Source: Lithospermum erythrorhizon (taxonomy: Eukaryota > Streptophyta > Magnoliopsida > Boraginales > Boraginaceae). Taken from it: DNA of 64,000 nt. Below are positions 50,129 to 59,735 of this stretch, one piece after another. The translations under genes and the position numbers were made by a program. Location of the stretch: the NCBI GenBank assembly GCA_019722365.1, contig JADFUC010000671.1, forward strand, positions 1-64,000, given 5' to 3'. The notes beneath the pieces are model-generated. The model did no database searches. It was given only the letters and a program-made list of their open reading frames with translations, and was not told the DNA's origin. Every line of letters starts with the position of its first letter. Position 1 is the first letter of the stretch.

Positions 50129-50329
50129 ATGGTATGTACTAATGAAAGAGTGCACTCTGGATCAAGTTCCATCACGTTAATATTTCTAGCAGTAGACTCT
50201 TTCGATCTAAGGATATGGCATGCAGTTTTTCGATTGCCTAATACATTAAACGATATTAATGTCCTAGATCAAGCTCATATTTGGCCAGCATCAGATTATA
50301 AATCAACAGATTTATTGTTGCCATTGTGA
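50129..50329 (+). pseudogene. PIF/Harbinger transposase (DDE nuclease) fragment
   Basis: The frame reads VDSFDLRIWHAVFRLPNTLN then DINVLDQAHIW. This matches the Harbinger nuclease region, where Asp-Leu-x-Ile-Trp-His-Ala-Phe-Phe-Gly is followed by Leu-Asn-Asp-Ile-Asn-Val-Leu. The length is 66 codons against a usual protein of about 400, so only the middle of the nuclease domain survives. It lies 540 bases beyond the stop codon of the membrane-protein gene. A captured host ALP1-like gene is possible but less likely given the truncation. Confidence 0.8.
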
Positions 50330-50868
50330 AGGACGTGGTGAAGAGTATTAACAGTGTTGCCAATAGCATTTTGGATGTGGGATCTAGAGCATATACAGTG
50401 AAACAACTATCTAGAGCATTTTGGATGTATCATATGCAAAACATGAATGGAAGATGAATAAGAAAACTTGATGGGTTTAACCGCAATATAAACTATGATG
50501 AGATTAATACTAGCTTAATCCAGTTCCTCAAGCCAATATAAATATTACAGTGTTATCCGAATTTGCTGCATATATTCAGGTACTTCAGTCAAACTCAGTA
50601 GAGTAAATGCAACATTAGAGCACCAACAAAGAAAATCTCAGCTTTTCCCTCCAAAGGTACCAAATTAAAACAACTTATGAGAGACGTCTGTTAGCTGCCA
50701 CTTACTGAGAATATTTTGATTGCACATCATAAGAAAACTCGGCCAAATAACAGAAACAAACAGAGTAAAAACATATTTCATTATTGTAGTCTTCAGTTTT
50801 GAAATCTAAATAGACAAAAATTACATGGACAGATGCTCACAACAGATGAATAGCTCGAAATAACACTG
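50330..50868 (-). other. 3' flank and probable 3' UTR of the membrane-protein gene
   Basis: Downstream of the stop codon on the minus strand is AT-rich sequence with AATGAA-type signals near 50,780; the polyadenylation site cannot be fixed. A local duplication of ATCTAGAGCATTTTGGATGT is seen at 50,366-50,430. Confidence 0.4.
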
Positions 50869-53800
50869 CTAATTATTCCACCAATCTGGTCCACCAGGTT
50901 TCTTCACTAGGATCTGATTATATTCAGGTCTTGATGTCTGCAAAAAGAAACAACAGACTCCATTCTCAAATTAATCTCCAAAGGAGAATCACTATAACAA
51001 AAAATACATTAATATGTTGAAACCCTGAAAACAAATGTGACAAGCACAATATCAGGGCCAAGGAGAAAGTAACAAATTAGCATAAAACATAATCTTGTAA
51101 AAAATAAAGTTATGAAGCACTACTGTGAGAATATAAAGCTACCCTCGTGCAGTCTCTTTTTTGCAAGATTAAGGCTACACATTGTTTAAAAGCCATCTTA
51201 TCGAGAATATAAAGCTACCCTCGGGCATAATTTTGAAAATTAAGGCTACGGATTTAACAAGATAAAACTTGTTTTCTCTAACTAATCCATAGATTTTAGG
51301 CCTATGACAGAAACCATTCATAAGTTCAGGTCATGACCAGAAACCGGTTCATGCCCATTGTTTAAAAGCCATCTTATCGAGTATCTAATAAAACACTGTA
51401 ATAGAAGAAAATCATATATCAGTTTCTAAAAAGCCAAGTGAATGCAATCTTAAAGCTCAAACAACTATAAGTCAAACCCAATATTCCATATCAACTTGAA
51501 GCCTCAACTTAATCACTATGTCTTCCTCTATATCTTTTTGTTTAAAGTATTATTCATGTTAACAATTCATGACTCCAAGTGATCAACAAAACCAGAGTGA
51601 CTATAAATTGTTTTTGCATGTCCTACGGAGTCAATTTTTTTTTATAATCTATCTCTTGGATATAATGTAATAAATAAAAATGGTTCATTACACTGCCTAC
51701 GCTTCTTATCTATTGTGAAGTAGTAGATACAATTTGCAATTCATCTTGGCTCAACTCGGAAACAACCTCCCTCTTATCACAAGGGTAAGGCTGAATACAA
51801 TATGAAAACCCCTCACCCTCCTTAGACGGGAGCCTATTTAGAGGCATTGGAGCATGTTATTGTTATTATATTGTTGCATCTAATAAATTTGGAATCAAAT
51901 TGATCCTAAAAGTCAACCCAGTGTTCAAGCATTTATAAGGTACCAAACAAAAGATTAAATTCAAGTGAATTCAATTCTGATTGACATTAACTCTTTGCTA
52001 ATAGATGTCTAGATATACGTCAACCACAACAATCCGTTGGAAATAGTTAAATACATGGTGTCTAATAGCAGCTGGACACCTTCTAAACCATAGCTGCCCA
52101 GCTGCTAAATGCAATAACAGTAACGAAAATGATCCACAACTCAAGTGGAAAATAGACCAAGATCTAAGGTACAAAATATTTCAGTATCAAGTAGAAAATA
52201 GATCAAGAGCCACAAGGAAAATGGGAGACAAACATGAATTATGAAATATTTTCAATATTGATCTTGCAAAGAACAAACCTATGAAGCACTACTGTGGGCA
52301 TATAAATCTAGCCTGCACAGTCTCTTCTAAGTTCTAACTAAACTCCGTAGAAGATAATTTCCAACTATCATCATTGATCAAGCATAGTTTTAAAAAATGA
52401 AAATATGCATTTAACGAGATAAAACATGTTTTGTCTAACTAATCCGTAGACTTTAGGGCTACGGCAAAAACCATTCATAAGTTCAGGCCACTCATTCCTA
52501 GAAATTGATTCATGTCCACTGTTTAAAAACTATCAAATCTATCTACTAAAAACACTTAAATAGAAGAAAATCATACTCCCTCCATAAATTTTTCAAAGGA
52601 CTTTTTGACTTTGCATAATAATTTGTGTAAATTTAAATTTCTCCCTTAACTTATATTATCCCTCCTTTGCATTACTCTCTATTTAGACCAAGATGGTTCC
52701 AATTTCAGGATTTCTATTTTTGACACTCTCTAACATTTAGGGATGGAAGCACTACGTCAATTTCTAAAAAGTCATGTGAATGTAACCTTAATGTTGAAAC
52801 AACAATAACTCAAACCCAGTATTCCATATTAACTTGAAGCCACAACTTAACACGATCTCTCCCTCGATTATCTTTTCTTAAGTATCATTCATTTCAATGA
52901 TTCATGAATCTAACTGATCAACAAAATTAGCATTCCATAATTTTTTTGTGTGTGTTTGGTGTCGTGGAATCGAATTGACACTAAAAGTGAACTAGTGCTC
53001 AAATATGTATAAGGTACCTGACAAACAGATTCAAATTCAACGAATTCAATCATAATTTTAACCAAAACTATTTGTGAACAAGTGTATAGAATCAAGATAT
53101 ACTTCAACCACCATAATACAGTCAAAAGCCTAAACTACATGTTTACATTAGTGCCCCAAAATACCATTTCGTCACAAACTAACAAAAAAAGGTCAAATGA
53201 TTTTCCCACTCCACCCATTGATAATATCAATTCACCCGTTTGGATTGTGGTTACTAGGTGGATGTAGCTTAAATTTTGAGTGCACCCTGTTTAGATCGTA
53301 ATTTTTATATTCACCTAGTTTTAATAGAGGTTAAATAATCCACCTCAATTCACCTACCTAAGTCTAGGTGAATGGTATGTTTAGTTATATTTGAACTTAG
53401 TTCACCTCGACACATGAAATAGTGTTCAACCAATGTTGAATGATATTTTGTCTTATATTTCACCTTAGTTGACCACGACAAATAAAATAGTATCCAACCA
53501 ACATTTTAAATTCAACTACCCTCACTAGCAAAATCCTTACTAGCTAAATTTTTAAGTTTTCCGCTCATCTATGTTCACCCAATCCAAATGGCGAGAGAGT
53601 CCTAACAAACATTTGGAGCAGAAAACCATTAAATTAAAAACAATAGACTAAAATTACATAAGTGGCGGAACAAGAATTTTTATATAAGGGGCGAATACTT
53701 GATATCATATATACATAAGAAAAAATATAAAAATTTATGAGAGCGAACAACATAATTTTGGAAAGAAAAGATATAATTTTCAAAAAAATATAGAATAGAA

Positions 53801-54050
53801 TTTTATTTTTCAAAAAATGAACGAGGCCACTGGAGCTTTTAATGAGTATGCATAATATTTATGGATAAAGGATAAGAGGCAAAGGGTTGACCAGATCTTT
53901 GAAGATGAGAAAAACGATTGCGAAGAAGAGAACGAAGAGGATCTCGAACTCAGCGAACTTTACAAAAGAGAATACTTTGTCCACCCATCTACTCAACATC
54001 GATGCTGCATCTTCTTCTCTTCTCCCTCCTCCTCCTGCACGCCTTGCCAT
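50869..54050 (-). CDS. two-exon gene for a 75-residue single-pass membrane protein
   Basis: Exon 1 is 53,892-54,050 (53 codons from ATG) and exon 2 is 50,869-50,937 (22 codons plus TAG); the intron is 50,938-53,891. Both junctions are phase 0. The acceptor has a strong pyrimidine tract (GTTGTTTCTTTTTGCAG); the donor CTG|GTCAAC is a weak GT donor. The protein has a charged, Gly-rich start (MARRAGGGGRREEDAAS), an amphipathic SRWVDKVFSFVKFAEFE stretch (residues 20-36), a membrane segment (about 37-50, ILFVLFFAIVFLIF) and a tail TSRPEYNQILVKKPGGPDWW ending in Asn-Asn. I believe similar short plant proteins exist but know no function. Intact frames, splice signals and the absence of decay contrast with the surroundings. 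If the weak donor is wrong, the exon 1 frame would end ten residues later. Confidence 0.8.
51050..52050. repeat. intronic tandem duplication, unit 1
   Basis: It pairs with 52,200-53,120. Shared blocks include TATGAAGCACTACTGTG, CTAACTAATCC, AACCATTCATAAGTTCAGG, TAGAAGAAAATCATA, TGATCAACAAAA and TATAAGGTACC. A nested 25-base direct repeat (ATTGTTTAAAAGCCATCTTA) recurs at 51,181 and 51,358. Confidence 0.85.
51620..51890 (+). mobile_element. SINE 3' part inserted in duplication unit 1
   Basis: The section 51,744-51,878 has CTCGGAAACAACCTCCCT, AGGGTAAGGCTG, ACCCCTCACCCTCC and a (TTATTG)/(TTGTTG)-like tail. This is the layout of Au-like plant SINE 3' ends. Unit 2 lacks about 270 bases at this position. 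The tRNA-like head with A and B boxes was not seen, so the SINE is probably 5' truncated or heavily changed. Confidence 0.65.
52200..53120. repeat. intronic tandem duplication, unit 2
   Basis: Second unit of the duplication, about 80 per cent like unit 1 by eye. It is interrupted by the MITE at 52,576-52,752 and lacks the SINE. Confidence 0.85.
52576..52752. mobile_element. Stowaway-like MITE in duplication unit 2
   Basis: The 177-bp insert starts CTCCCTCCATAAATTTTT and ends with ATTTAGGGATGGAAGC, an imperfect inverted match, and is flanked by TA on both sides (52,574-52,575 and 52,753-52,754). The equivalent site in unit 1 (AATCATATATCAGTTTC near 51,411) is empty. CTCCCTCC ends with TA duplication are characteristic of Stowaway/Mariner MITEs. 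Confidence 0.8.
53236..53591. mobile_element. 356-bp MITE-like element with inverted ends
   Basis: The left end CCGTTTGGATTG and the right end CAATCCAAATGG are inverted with 11 of 12 matches. The interior is AT-rich with repeated TTCACCT motifs and no coding. TTTGGATTG ends are common in hAT-type plant MITEs, but no target duplication was identified. Confidence 0.6.
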
Positions 54051-54869
54051 TTAGGACCTCAATGTTTCTCTTTTGGATTCGGTTTGTAATTATTTTAGTG
54101 CCTCTAAATTGACATAATTTCGTAAATTTTTGAAATCGGTCAATTTATCCTGAACTATCTCTTTCAAATTTTAATGATATATTGGACTTTTGGGTTAATT
54201 TTTTAAGGTTTAACTGCATTTAATAAAGCTATTGGGGAGTTGTTGTTTGGATTAGACAATCCAGTAATTCAGCAACAAAGGGTATTAATTTCCTCTAAAT
54301 ACATAAAAAATAACTAAATTTGTAGAAATATTTATATGGGTTGTATTGTTTTAGGCAAAGATGTATTGTAGTTGTATGGCAGTGAACAATGAAGAATGAG
54401 AAAATTAGGGTAATGATTATTAAAAAGGAAGAATATAATTAATTTCGACTACATTAAATAATTAGTTATTTTGACAATATTTATTGTGTTAAATTATATT
54501 AAGGATAATTTAGCATCTACGATTCTTTAACTGTGAGTTTTTTGAACTCCCAAACTTTGATCATGAAGTAGAAACTTTTACTTAATTATATATAGTAGTT
54601 AAGCAATTTTTAACTGTGAGTTTTTTGAACTCCAAAACTTTACTTGTCTTGACAATTGGCAATTGACATCACATCTAATGGATTAAATGCAACAACAATA
54701 AAACTTTCAAATTGAATTAAAAGACAATCAAGTCTTAAATTTTACTTAGGTAGCGCTTATTTTGCCAAGTTCTACAAAATCATAAGAAGCTTTTTTAACA
54801 AACCATAAGTTTTTGGTAATTAATTGTAACTTTTGCGATTTGGCAGTGATTGGATAAAATGACGAGGGA
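54051..54869. promoter_or_regulatory. upstream region of the membrane-protein gene
   Basis: This is AT-rich DNA between the start codon and the LTR-like repeat to the right. It must hold the promoter if the gene is active, but no confident TATA box or start site was chosen. A 20-base direct repeat, TTAACTGTGAGTTTTTTGAA, occurs at 54,528 and 54,609. Confidence 0.35.
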
Positions 54870-55528
54870 GTAGCAGGTTTGGCTTTGAAAAGTACTCGAC
54901 CGGGTTTACTATTGATGTTTATGAGGGATTGACTTGGCCAAGTCCCTACCAAATCCCGACGGAAACGTGGAGTTCGAATGCAGATCGAGACTTTGATCGA
55001 CTTCAACGAAGTCCCGATGGAAATGAAGCGATCAGAAGAGTTCGACTCGGGGTCCGGATTTCATGTATTTTTGTAGAATTTTGAGCCTATAAAATACCCT
55101 CCACGATTGGAGTTTTAACCCCAAAATCCGATTTTCTGCGCTTAACGAATGTAGAGTTGCTGCCTCAGCCTGCTAGGCCTTTGTCATTCTATTCTTCCTG
55201 GTCAGCTGTGAGGGATTAGCCAGATTCGGCTCATTTCTTATTATTCCTGGGCATAGCTTATTCACAAGTCTCATTTGGCCTAGTCTGCCCAGTTATTCTA
55301 TACTTCTAAGAGCATAGTTTGCTCATCTGAGAAGCTAGTTTTGAAATAAGTATGTACTTTGCTCCTCTCCATTATACTAAATTGCTCAAGTGGCCTGCGG
55401 ATTAGTTCTAAATACTGTTAGGGATAGTAAGTTGCACCCATTCATTTATTTTTCAAGATTTTACTTAATTTGTCTTAGAATCTTCTGAATTGTCTATTAT
55501 ACTAAATTCTGCCTCCACCGTTATAACA
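54870..55528 (+). mobile_element. LTR-like direct repeat, left copy
   Basis: It pairs with 62,030-62,771: ACTTGGCCAAGTCCCTAC, AGAAGAGTTCGACTCGGG, CTATAAAATACCC, CTCCACGAT, GAATGTAGA, AGAGCATAGTTT and CCGTTATAACA occur in the same order. A TATA-like box sits inside, as in an LTR promoter. The start is uncertain because TG is not preserved. Confidence 0.6.
55086..55100 (+). promoter_or_regulatory. TATA-like box in the left LTR-like repeat
   Basis: CCTATAAAATACCCT, conserved at the matching position in the right copy (62,344-62,358), and followed by CCACGATT in both. Confidence 0.55.
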
Positions 55529-56995
55529 AAGTTTCGCAGATGCCGTTCATATCTCGTTAAGATGGGCGCGAAAGTATGAAATTTAAAGAAGTTCATTAGA
55601 GAAATAGTTATGATTCTTTGACCTCGATGAAGTTAGTTCTGTTTTTCATAGTTGAGAATTGCCACAATTTTTAGTTCAGCGTTCATGATGTACTAGTTAA
55701 GCTATACTAGTGCGGTCAGAATACATCGGAGAAGAAGTTCTTCACCGATGATAGTCCAAGGGTGATTGATGCGCCGCTACTATCATGTGGAGTCGGTCTC
55801 GTATATCCCAAGAGGCAGTGCAATAGAAAAACGCCTCAAGTGATACCGTTGTTATTGTCATCGGTGGTATATACATTTCGAAAAGGACATGGCCTTAGTC
55901 GCCGATGTTCATATTTTACACCGATGCGCGTTGATTTCGAGCATCATATAATATGTGTCCTAAGAGGGTGCGCCGTTCTCGAGCATTTAAGCAGCTGACG
56001 GTGGCATTGTCTCGATGGCTGTATTGGTCTATCTCGTGGTGCTTCGAGATTGACTCGCCTCGATTACTAGGACACAAGGTGGTATATTATGCAATACTGA
56101 ACAAGGTTAGACACGTGTCTCATATGATTAGCAAATTTATTATCTCCCAGTCTATTAGACAAGCTATGGGTTCAATTTCTTAGAGTAAGTGTCTACAAGT
56201 GGTTCAACTTGATCTTTGAAAGGTAAACGGTGGAATTTTGTATGTTTTACAAGTAAAGACGCTTCTGTTCAATTTGTTGCGGTGTTAAGTAAAACATGAG
56301 CGCTCAAATTTTGGAGTCAATAGTAAGTCCGAGAGGGCACTCGATCACTTTCAATGGTAAATACTCCCCTGCTTTCTTCAAGGGTTTCAGAGAACATCAA
56401 AGGGTATCTCTCTCAAGGATGTCGCGAGAGCACTACTGCCCTGGGTACTCCGAGAGGTAATGGCCAATGGGGGACGAAGTTAGCTCATGCTTTCTTTGGT
56501 TGTGTAGGAAACCCGATTCTAATGTGTTATCTCGTTGCTAGTGTCGAGACTATTTATCAAGTGCATCATTGGAGAGGAGATTTCGGGCCATTTTAGGGTC
56601 CAAGACTATTGAAGTAATCGCTAGTACAACATCCGTGGGAAAGGAGTGGATACATGACTTGCATTTTCATGCTAGCGATATAGAAAGTGGGTATTACCTC
56701 GTATACACTAGTCTCCTGCTTTCTAATTCTAGTTCTTCATGGTGTCATGCTGTTAGTCATGACATCGAATCTAAGGTGGGAGAGGTTTTGCAGGGGTAAA
56801 TCTTAAACGTTTTTGACACGCTTAACTGATCTGCTCTCGTATTTTCCCGTGACAAGGCAATATGCGAGCTGTGAGGTATATAGTTGAACATTGCTCATCT
56901 CTTCTGGTGTCTTCTCGACACATCTGCCTACCGTCGGGTACATCTGCTTTCACTATCTCGTTGTAAATACCCCTCGGGCCCCAAATTAGTCTGAA
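55529..56995 (+). mobile_element. presumed interior of the LTR-like pair
   Basis: The 1.4 kb between the left repeat and the nested solo LTR holds several plus-strand frames of 76-80 codons (55,762-56,799). No retroelement domain was recognised in them, so they are not called genes. Confidence 0.35.
56991..56995. other. left 5-bp target duplication CTGAA of the outer solo LTR
   Basis: CTGAA lies directly before TGTCACA; CTGAG lies directly after the other end at 61,950-61,954 (one mismatch). Confidence 0.6.
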
Positions 56996-57384
56996 TGTCA
57001 CACGCTACCTAACCGAACTCTAATCTCATATTTAATTCAACTCGAAAGACTAATCTAAAAGTCCATTCAATAGCATAAAGATCATATAAAAATACTCCAA
57101 TAAAATATAATCTCTCAAATGATAACATTAGAACAAATTTCCCTGAAAATACTTATTACATGTCTTTCAAATCAAATAATAATGAAATAATCGATGAAGT
57201 GTTCATAGTGCAACTCTAAGAAGAAATCATAATCAAATAACAGACTTCAGCCAAAACTCCCAAAGCAAATAGTAACCCAGCCTACTCCTTATCCCAATGA
57301 CGGGAAAGTAAGTGCTTAACTACACTAGCCCTCAAGTAACTCACTACCCCTCTAAAATAAGTGCACGAGCGGTTCAAAAATCCA

Positions 57385-57386
57385 AA

Positions 57387-57427
<41 letters not shown>
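57385..57427. repeat. (AT)n microsatellite
   Basis: An AT dinucleotide run of about 40 bases with one interruption near its left end. Confidence 0.95.
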
Positions 57428-57432
<5 letters not shown>

Positions 57433-58794
57433 ATAAATACCTTTCTCAAACAATGAACCAACACAATTAAAAAAAACCAGATAACAACTACTTCAGAAAA
57501 TCACATAACGACTCTTCAAATACATGTCATATAACAACAAAATATAGCCATGTGGGTAAGTAACTGAGATTTCAATCCTCCGTCAAATCATGATTGCATT
57601 TAACCGCTGCAACATACGCTGGCCAAACTGACTATACTTCCGTCGGTCAAGGGTCCACGACTATACTCCCATCGAGAGGGTCCACGGCTATACTCCTTGT
57701 AATAACCCGTTCGCATTCAATATTATTGAAATAGTATACTAGTTACTCGGTGGAGTATTTCGAGGGGAAACTGCAATTTCGGTTGAATAGTCGAAAATAC
57801 AAATAATCGGTCGGTTGGCGTGATATTTCGTTTTGAGAGTTTGAAAGTTGTAATTGGAAGTGGAATGACATTATTTGGGCGGTATTATAATTTGCGGTTA
57901 TAAATCAATGTTAATGTTTGGAAGTCGATGGTCTAAATAAGTTAAAACGAAAGATCGATTGAATTAAACGATCGGGTCCACACGAAAGTTAAACAAAGCC
58001 AACTCCATTTAAGTCCATAAACCAAGGCCCAAAAACCCAAAATCATTTCTTTCTTCCTTCTTTCTTCTTCGCGTAGACGTGATACTCCCCTCCCCCTTTA
58101 TTTTTTTTTCTTCGATTTCTCTTCCATCTTGCGAGCTTTGGACCTCAAATTTTTGGGAGAGTTTCTCCTCATCATCCTCGCTGCTTCATATGTGCGGTGC
58201 GATCTTTTTGAGTATTTTGTGAGATCTCCGAGTTTGACTTTTGTTGACTTTTTGTATTTTGAATTTTATTGCTCCAATTGATTCTCGGGGGTTCTAAATT
58301 GGGCTTATTCTCAGCTTGGATATATCGCAGGCAATGTAAATTTTGGACGCTTTTAAAATGCTGATCTTTTACATTTTGGGTTGACTTTTGATTTTTATGT
58401 AGTATATTATCAATATAATTATTGTTTAGGCTTAGATTATAATCTAAGAGTTGATAATGATCTATATATTTAGTATAGAAAAGTTGTGGTTAAGCGGTCG
58501 AGTTGACTTCTTCGAAAGTGATTTTGGCCGAGTTTATCTAAAAATGCGTCGTGATAAATAAAGTTATTTGACCTTTATCAGGATTGTTTTATGTGGAATT
58601 ATTAGTATTAGGTTGTTGCATTAAAAATATGTCGAAATTAGTTTTATTAGATTTTGATTAGTAATTATAATTTCGGTGTTTTGATTAGCCACCTTAACGC
58701 TGGGAGTGCACTGATCGATCAAAGTAGACGCTTCTTATCGAGAACCGAGGTGAGTACTTATATCACGTGTATTACCTTATGTACTTACCTTAAA

Positions 58795-59030
58795 TGGTGC
58801 ACATGTCTTTGCAATATAATTATGTGTGAATGGTGTACATATCTTCGTAATATAATTATGTGCGAATTGTGTACATGTCTTTGTAATATAGTTATGTGTG
58901 AATTGTGTACATGTCTTTGTAATATAGTTATGTGTGAATGGTGTACATGTCCTTGTGATATGATTACGCGAGAAGCGGTATACATGTAATGGTTGTATCG
59001 ATTACGTGAGAGCCATAATATGGTTATGTG
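58795..59030 (+). repeat. minisatellite 1 in LTR copy 4
   Basis: Six units of about 36 bases with GTGTACATGTCTTTGTAATA and TAGTTATGTGTGAAT. Both strands give long repetitive frames, which are artefacts of the repeat. Confidence 0.9.
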
Positions 59031-59104
59031 ACCTCTATTCCGCAAAGATTGAAGACCTGGCTCGAGGTGCTCGATGGCTCAACTCCCCACCTATATTAAC
59101 AAGC

Positions 59105-59300
59105 CAGATTTCGTGGCCTTTGTCGGCACTTTTCTATTTCGCGGGCCTTGTCGGCACTTTTCTATTTCTCGTGGCCTCGTTGGCACTTTCTATTTCTCGT
59201 GGCCTCGGTTGGCACTTTTCTATTTCTCGTGGGCTCGCTGGCACTTTTCCATTTCGTATTCGGCCGGGCACTTGTGGTATTTAAGGGCCTTGGCGGCGCT
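59105..59300 (+). repeat. minisatellite 2 in LTR copy 4
   Basis: Units of TGGCACTTTTCTATTTCTCG and GTGGCCTCG, about six copies. They are related in place and core (GGCACTT) to minisatellite 2 of the other copies but differ in the second half of the unit. Confidence 0.9.
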
Positions 59301-59439
59301 TGTAATTGATTTACGACAAGTGATGTGTTAGTCGTGGTACTTTGCTATTGTCGGGAGTAAAGTAGTTATGTACGACTTTGAGGTGACTTGAGTATTAGGA
59401 TATGACCTCAATTTGAATACATGGGTTAAAGCGGCTCTT

Positions 59440-59735
59440 AAGAGGAGTTGTTTATCGCCTTTATACGCCGGGTGGCGCAGCTGCTGTTTATCGCCTTTAT
59501 ACGCCGGTATAAGCATGTTGTTTATCGCCTTGGTACGCCTCAGAGTAAGAGCGTTGCTTTTATCAACTTTATACGCCGTATAGCAGCTTGTTTATCGCCT
59601 TATACGCCGGTATAAGAAAGCGTTGTTTTATCAAATTTTATACGCCGGTATAAGAAGCGCTGTTTATCGCCTTTATACGCCGATATAAGAGCGTTGGTTA
59701 TCGCCTTTATACGTATAGCAGCGCTGTATTGACCG
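59440..59735 (+). repeat. minisatellite 3 in LTR copy 4
   Basis: About eight units of TTGTTTATCGCCTTTATACG followed by CCGGTATAAGAGCG (about 34 bases). The unit differs completely from that of copies 1 and 2 except for the TATAC/GTATAAG core. Confidence 0.9.

Larger units (their letters stand above)
50938..53891 (-). other. 2.95 kb intron of the membrane-protein gene, carrying repeats
   Basis: The intron runs from GTCAACCC to TTTTTGCAG on the minus strand. It contains a tandem duplication of about 1 kb, a SINE tail, a Stowaway-like MITE and a 356-bp MITE with inverted ends. No further exon is needed, because the flanking exons join in phase. Confidence 0.7.

Noticed and set aside
57385..57427. 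AT run as a possible replication or recombination origin
   Set aside because: It is a plain dinucleotide microsatellite inside an LTR piece; nothing else supports an origin.
58654..59331. Cys-rich repetitive frames of 111, 86, 92 and 85 codons
   Set aside because: They translate minisatellites 1 and 2 of LTR copy 4 on both strands. Repetition and two-strand openness mark them as artefacts.
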